In this document: positions 62,664 through 64,000 of the stretch, piece by piece
Layout: each line of letters begins with the position of its first letter
Numbering within the stretch: the first letter of the stretch is position 1
Source: Enterobacter vonholyi
Lineage (GTDB): Bacteria > Pseudomonadota > Gammaproteobacteria > Enterobacterales > Enterobacteriaceae
Length of the DNA: 64,000 nucleotides
NCBI RefSeq assembly: GCF_008364555.1
Contig: NZ_VTUC01000001.1
Span: 124,001 to 188,000, forward strand
Direction: 5' to 3'
Made by a program: the position numbers and the translations under genes
The notes under the pieces: model-generated
Seen by the model: the letters and a program-made list of their open reading frames with translations, nothing else
Told to the model about the DNA's origin: nothing
The model's database searches: none

Positions 62664-64000
62664 ATGAAAAATAAATGTGCAGTAAGCACCCACCTCACAC
62701 GTCAGGTTTTGCACGCCAAACTCGCGCCGACCTGTTTCGCTACTATGTTAGCTCTGGGCATGATCATGCCTGTTCACGCTGCCGTTGTTGCAGGAAATAC
62801 GGAACAACCCGGCATCCACACTAATTCAAACGGTACAACGATTGTTGATATTAATAAAGCCAGCGCAGAAGGCGTCTCTCATAACGTTTACTCTGAATTT
62901 AACGTTGAAACTCACGGTGTTATTCTTAATAACAGTGGCGCGGCGTCTAACACTCAGCTAGCAGGTATGATTGATGGCAATACAAATATGGCAAGCGGTA
63001 GTGCAAAAGTCATTCTAAATGAAGTACGCTCTTCCGACCCAAGCCAGTTAAATGGCATGATTGAAGTCGCTGGAAAATCTGCTCAGGTTATTATTGCTAA
63101 CCCATCCGGGATTACCTGTGATGGATGCGGTTTTATTAATACGAATCACGCGACCTTAACCACCGGTACCGCCAATTTTGATGCAAACGGTAATGTAACA
63201 GGACTGGATATTAGCAAAGGCGAGGTTAACATTACCGGAAAAGGTATGGATACCCGCGCGGTTCAATATACAGATATTATCTCCCGGTCAGTCAAAGTTA
63301 ACGCGAAGCTGCAGGCCAATGAGCTGAATATTATCACGGGTAACAACCGTATTGATAAAAAGGGTCGTGTTCAGAAAAGATATGATGACAGCAAAGCTCC
63401 CGAATTAGCACTAGATGTATCTGCGCTGGGCTCAATGTATGCCAATAAAATCTTTATGGAAGGTACGGATACCGGTGTCGGCGTTCGTCTTGACCATACC
63501 GATCTTACTGCAAACGACACGCTTTCGATTGACGTTAATGGTAACGTCGAAAACAATGGCGGCCATGTGAATGCTGGAAACGCAGCAATGATCAAGGGTA
63601 CCAGCGTAGTAAACCGTAACGGTCAAATTACCTCCGACGGCGTGGTCTCCATCACAGCAGATGAAATGGTTGATAACAGCCATGGCCTTATCAAAGCGGA
63701 CATGGTTAACCTAGCGGGTAAAACTACTCTCAACACAGCTGGCTCAGTACAGGGAAATGCCAGCACCTTTGTGATGGCTGATTCACTGGATAATGCGCAG
63801 GGGGAAATACTCAGTAATGGCGAACTGTTGGTTCAACGCGCGTCTTATGCCTATAGTAATTCGGACGCCCGTGGCATAAACAATACTCAGGGCAAGATTG
63901 TGGCGAAGGGTGCTCTTAGCCTAGATACCACCAATATCGATAATACATCTGGCCAGCTCGCCAGTAACGCGTCAATGAACGTAACTACCCGCGCGCTAAA
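62664..64000 (+). CDS. Two-partner-secretion haemagglutinin/CdiA-like exoprotein, N-terminal part (runs off the window)
   Basis: The frame is open from ATG 62664 (AAGGATAGAG upstream) to the window end, 445 codons so far. The N-terminus MKNKCAVSTHLTRQVLHAKL leads into a hydrophobic signal that ends near VHAAVV. It is followed by a TPS secretion domain (~35-290): GVILNNSG, the NPSGI motif with ITCDGCGFIN near residue 150 and TLTTGTANFDANG. From about residue 300 the FHA-type beta-helix repeats begin (INVNGNVENNGG, GKTTLNTAGSVQGNAS, LDTTNIDNTSGQLAS). It should be secreted by a TpsB/CdiB partner, not seen upstream. Whether it is CdiA or an adhesin depends on the unseen C-terminus. Confidence 0.88.
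   Translation, partial: MKNKCAVSTHLTRQVLHAKLAPTCFATMLALGMIMPVHAAVVAGNTEQPGIHTNSNGTTIVDINKASAEGVSHNVYSEFNVETHGVILNNSGAASNTQLAGMIDGNTNMASGSAKVILNEVRSSDPSQLNGMIEVAGKSAQVIIANPSGITCDGCGFINTNHATLTTGTANFDANGNVTGLDISKGEVNITGKGMDTRAVQYTDIISRSVKVNAKLQANELNIITGNNRIDKKGRVQKRYDDSKAPELALDVSALGSMYANKIFMEGTDTGVGVRLDHTDLTANDTLSIDVNGNVENNGGHVNAGNAAMIKGTSVVNRNGQITSDGVVSITADEMVDNSHGLIKADMVNLAGKTTLNTAGSVQGNASTFVMADSLDNAQGEILSNGELLVQRASYAYSNSDARGINNTQGKIVAKGALSLDTTNIDNTSGQLASNASMNVTTRAL

Overview
This 64 kb window is a chromosomal segment of a gammaproteobacterium of the order Enterobacterales, most like the genus Enterobacter. The evidence is the enterobactin locus in E. coli order but without fepE, a betTIBA cluster near-identical in protein sequence to E. 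coli, a budABC 2,3-butanediol operon with divergent budR, a ramR / romA-ramA locus, the ybdK-ybdJ neighbourhood, and REP elements of the enterobacterial type in many gaps. The genus call is inference from gene content. No tRNA, rRNA, CRISPR array or complete insertion sequence was seen.

Layout. (1) 1-11.8 kb: enterobactin synthesis, export, uptake and use: entS (cut by the left edge), fepDGC, entF, ybdZ, fes, fepA, entD, with Fur-box-like sites in the two divergent promoter regions. (2) 11.8-17.8 kb: choline uptake and oxidation to glycine betaine (betT, betI, betB, betA). (3) 17.9-19.7 kb: a fasciclin-domain exported protein followed by an ECF sigma factor and its membrane anti-sigma factor, an arrangement like mpt70/83-sigK-rskA of mycobacteria. 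(4) 20-22.5 kb: a short-chain dehydrogenase plus a benzoylformate-decarboxylase-like ThDP enzyme. (5) 23.4-28.4 kb: a five-gene dipeptide-type ABC importer. (6) 28.5-33.3 kb: a cold-shock-domain protein and budABC/budR. (7) 33.5-39.8 kb: an RpiR-type regulator followed by aminotransferase, CMD-family protein, amino-acid ABC importer and a C45 autoproteolytic acyltransferase/hydrolase, which looks like a dedicated uptake-and-catabolism operon of unknown substrate. (8) 40-49 kb: an accessory island. It holds three unrecognised small genes, then, reading on the minus strand, an Eag/DcrB-like chaperone, a PAAR-Rhs polymorphic toxin with a GHH-type nuclease tip, its SUKH-type immunity gene, and then a trail of decayed material: a SUKH gene with a frameshift and a nonsense codon, the tail of a second nuclease toxin, a second SUKH gene frameshifted in a short A run, and an intact orphan ORF. 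(9) 49-58.8 kb: a ketopantoate-reductase-like enzyme, ybdK, an RND pump with adaptor, a P-type ATPase, a 36-residue membrane peptide gene and ybdJ. (10) 58.8-62.3 kb: ramA, romA, ramR, a YjbR-like protein and nfsB. (11) 62.3-64 kb: an AT-rich leader and the N-terminal part of a very large two-partner-secretion haemagglutinin/CdiA-like exoprotein that runs off the right edge.

The most interesting parts are the decayed Rhs toxin/immunity trail (41.8-44.1 kb), which contains genes recoverable only by reading through lesions, the fasciclin-ECF sigma-anti-sigma module, and the uncharacterised RpiR-C45 operon. All identifications come from reading motifs and comparing with remembered protein families; no database search was run.
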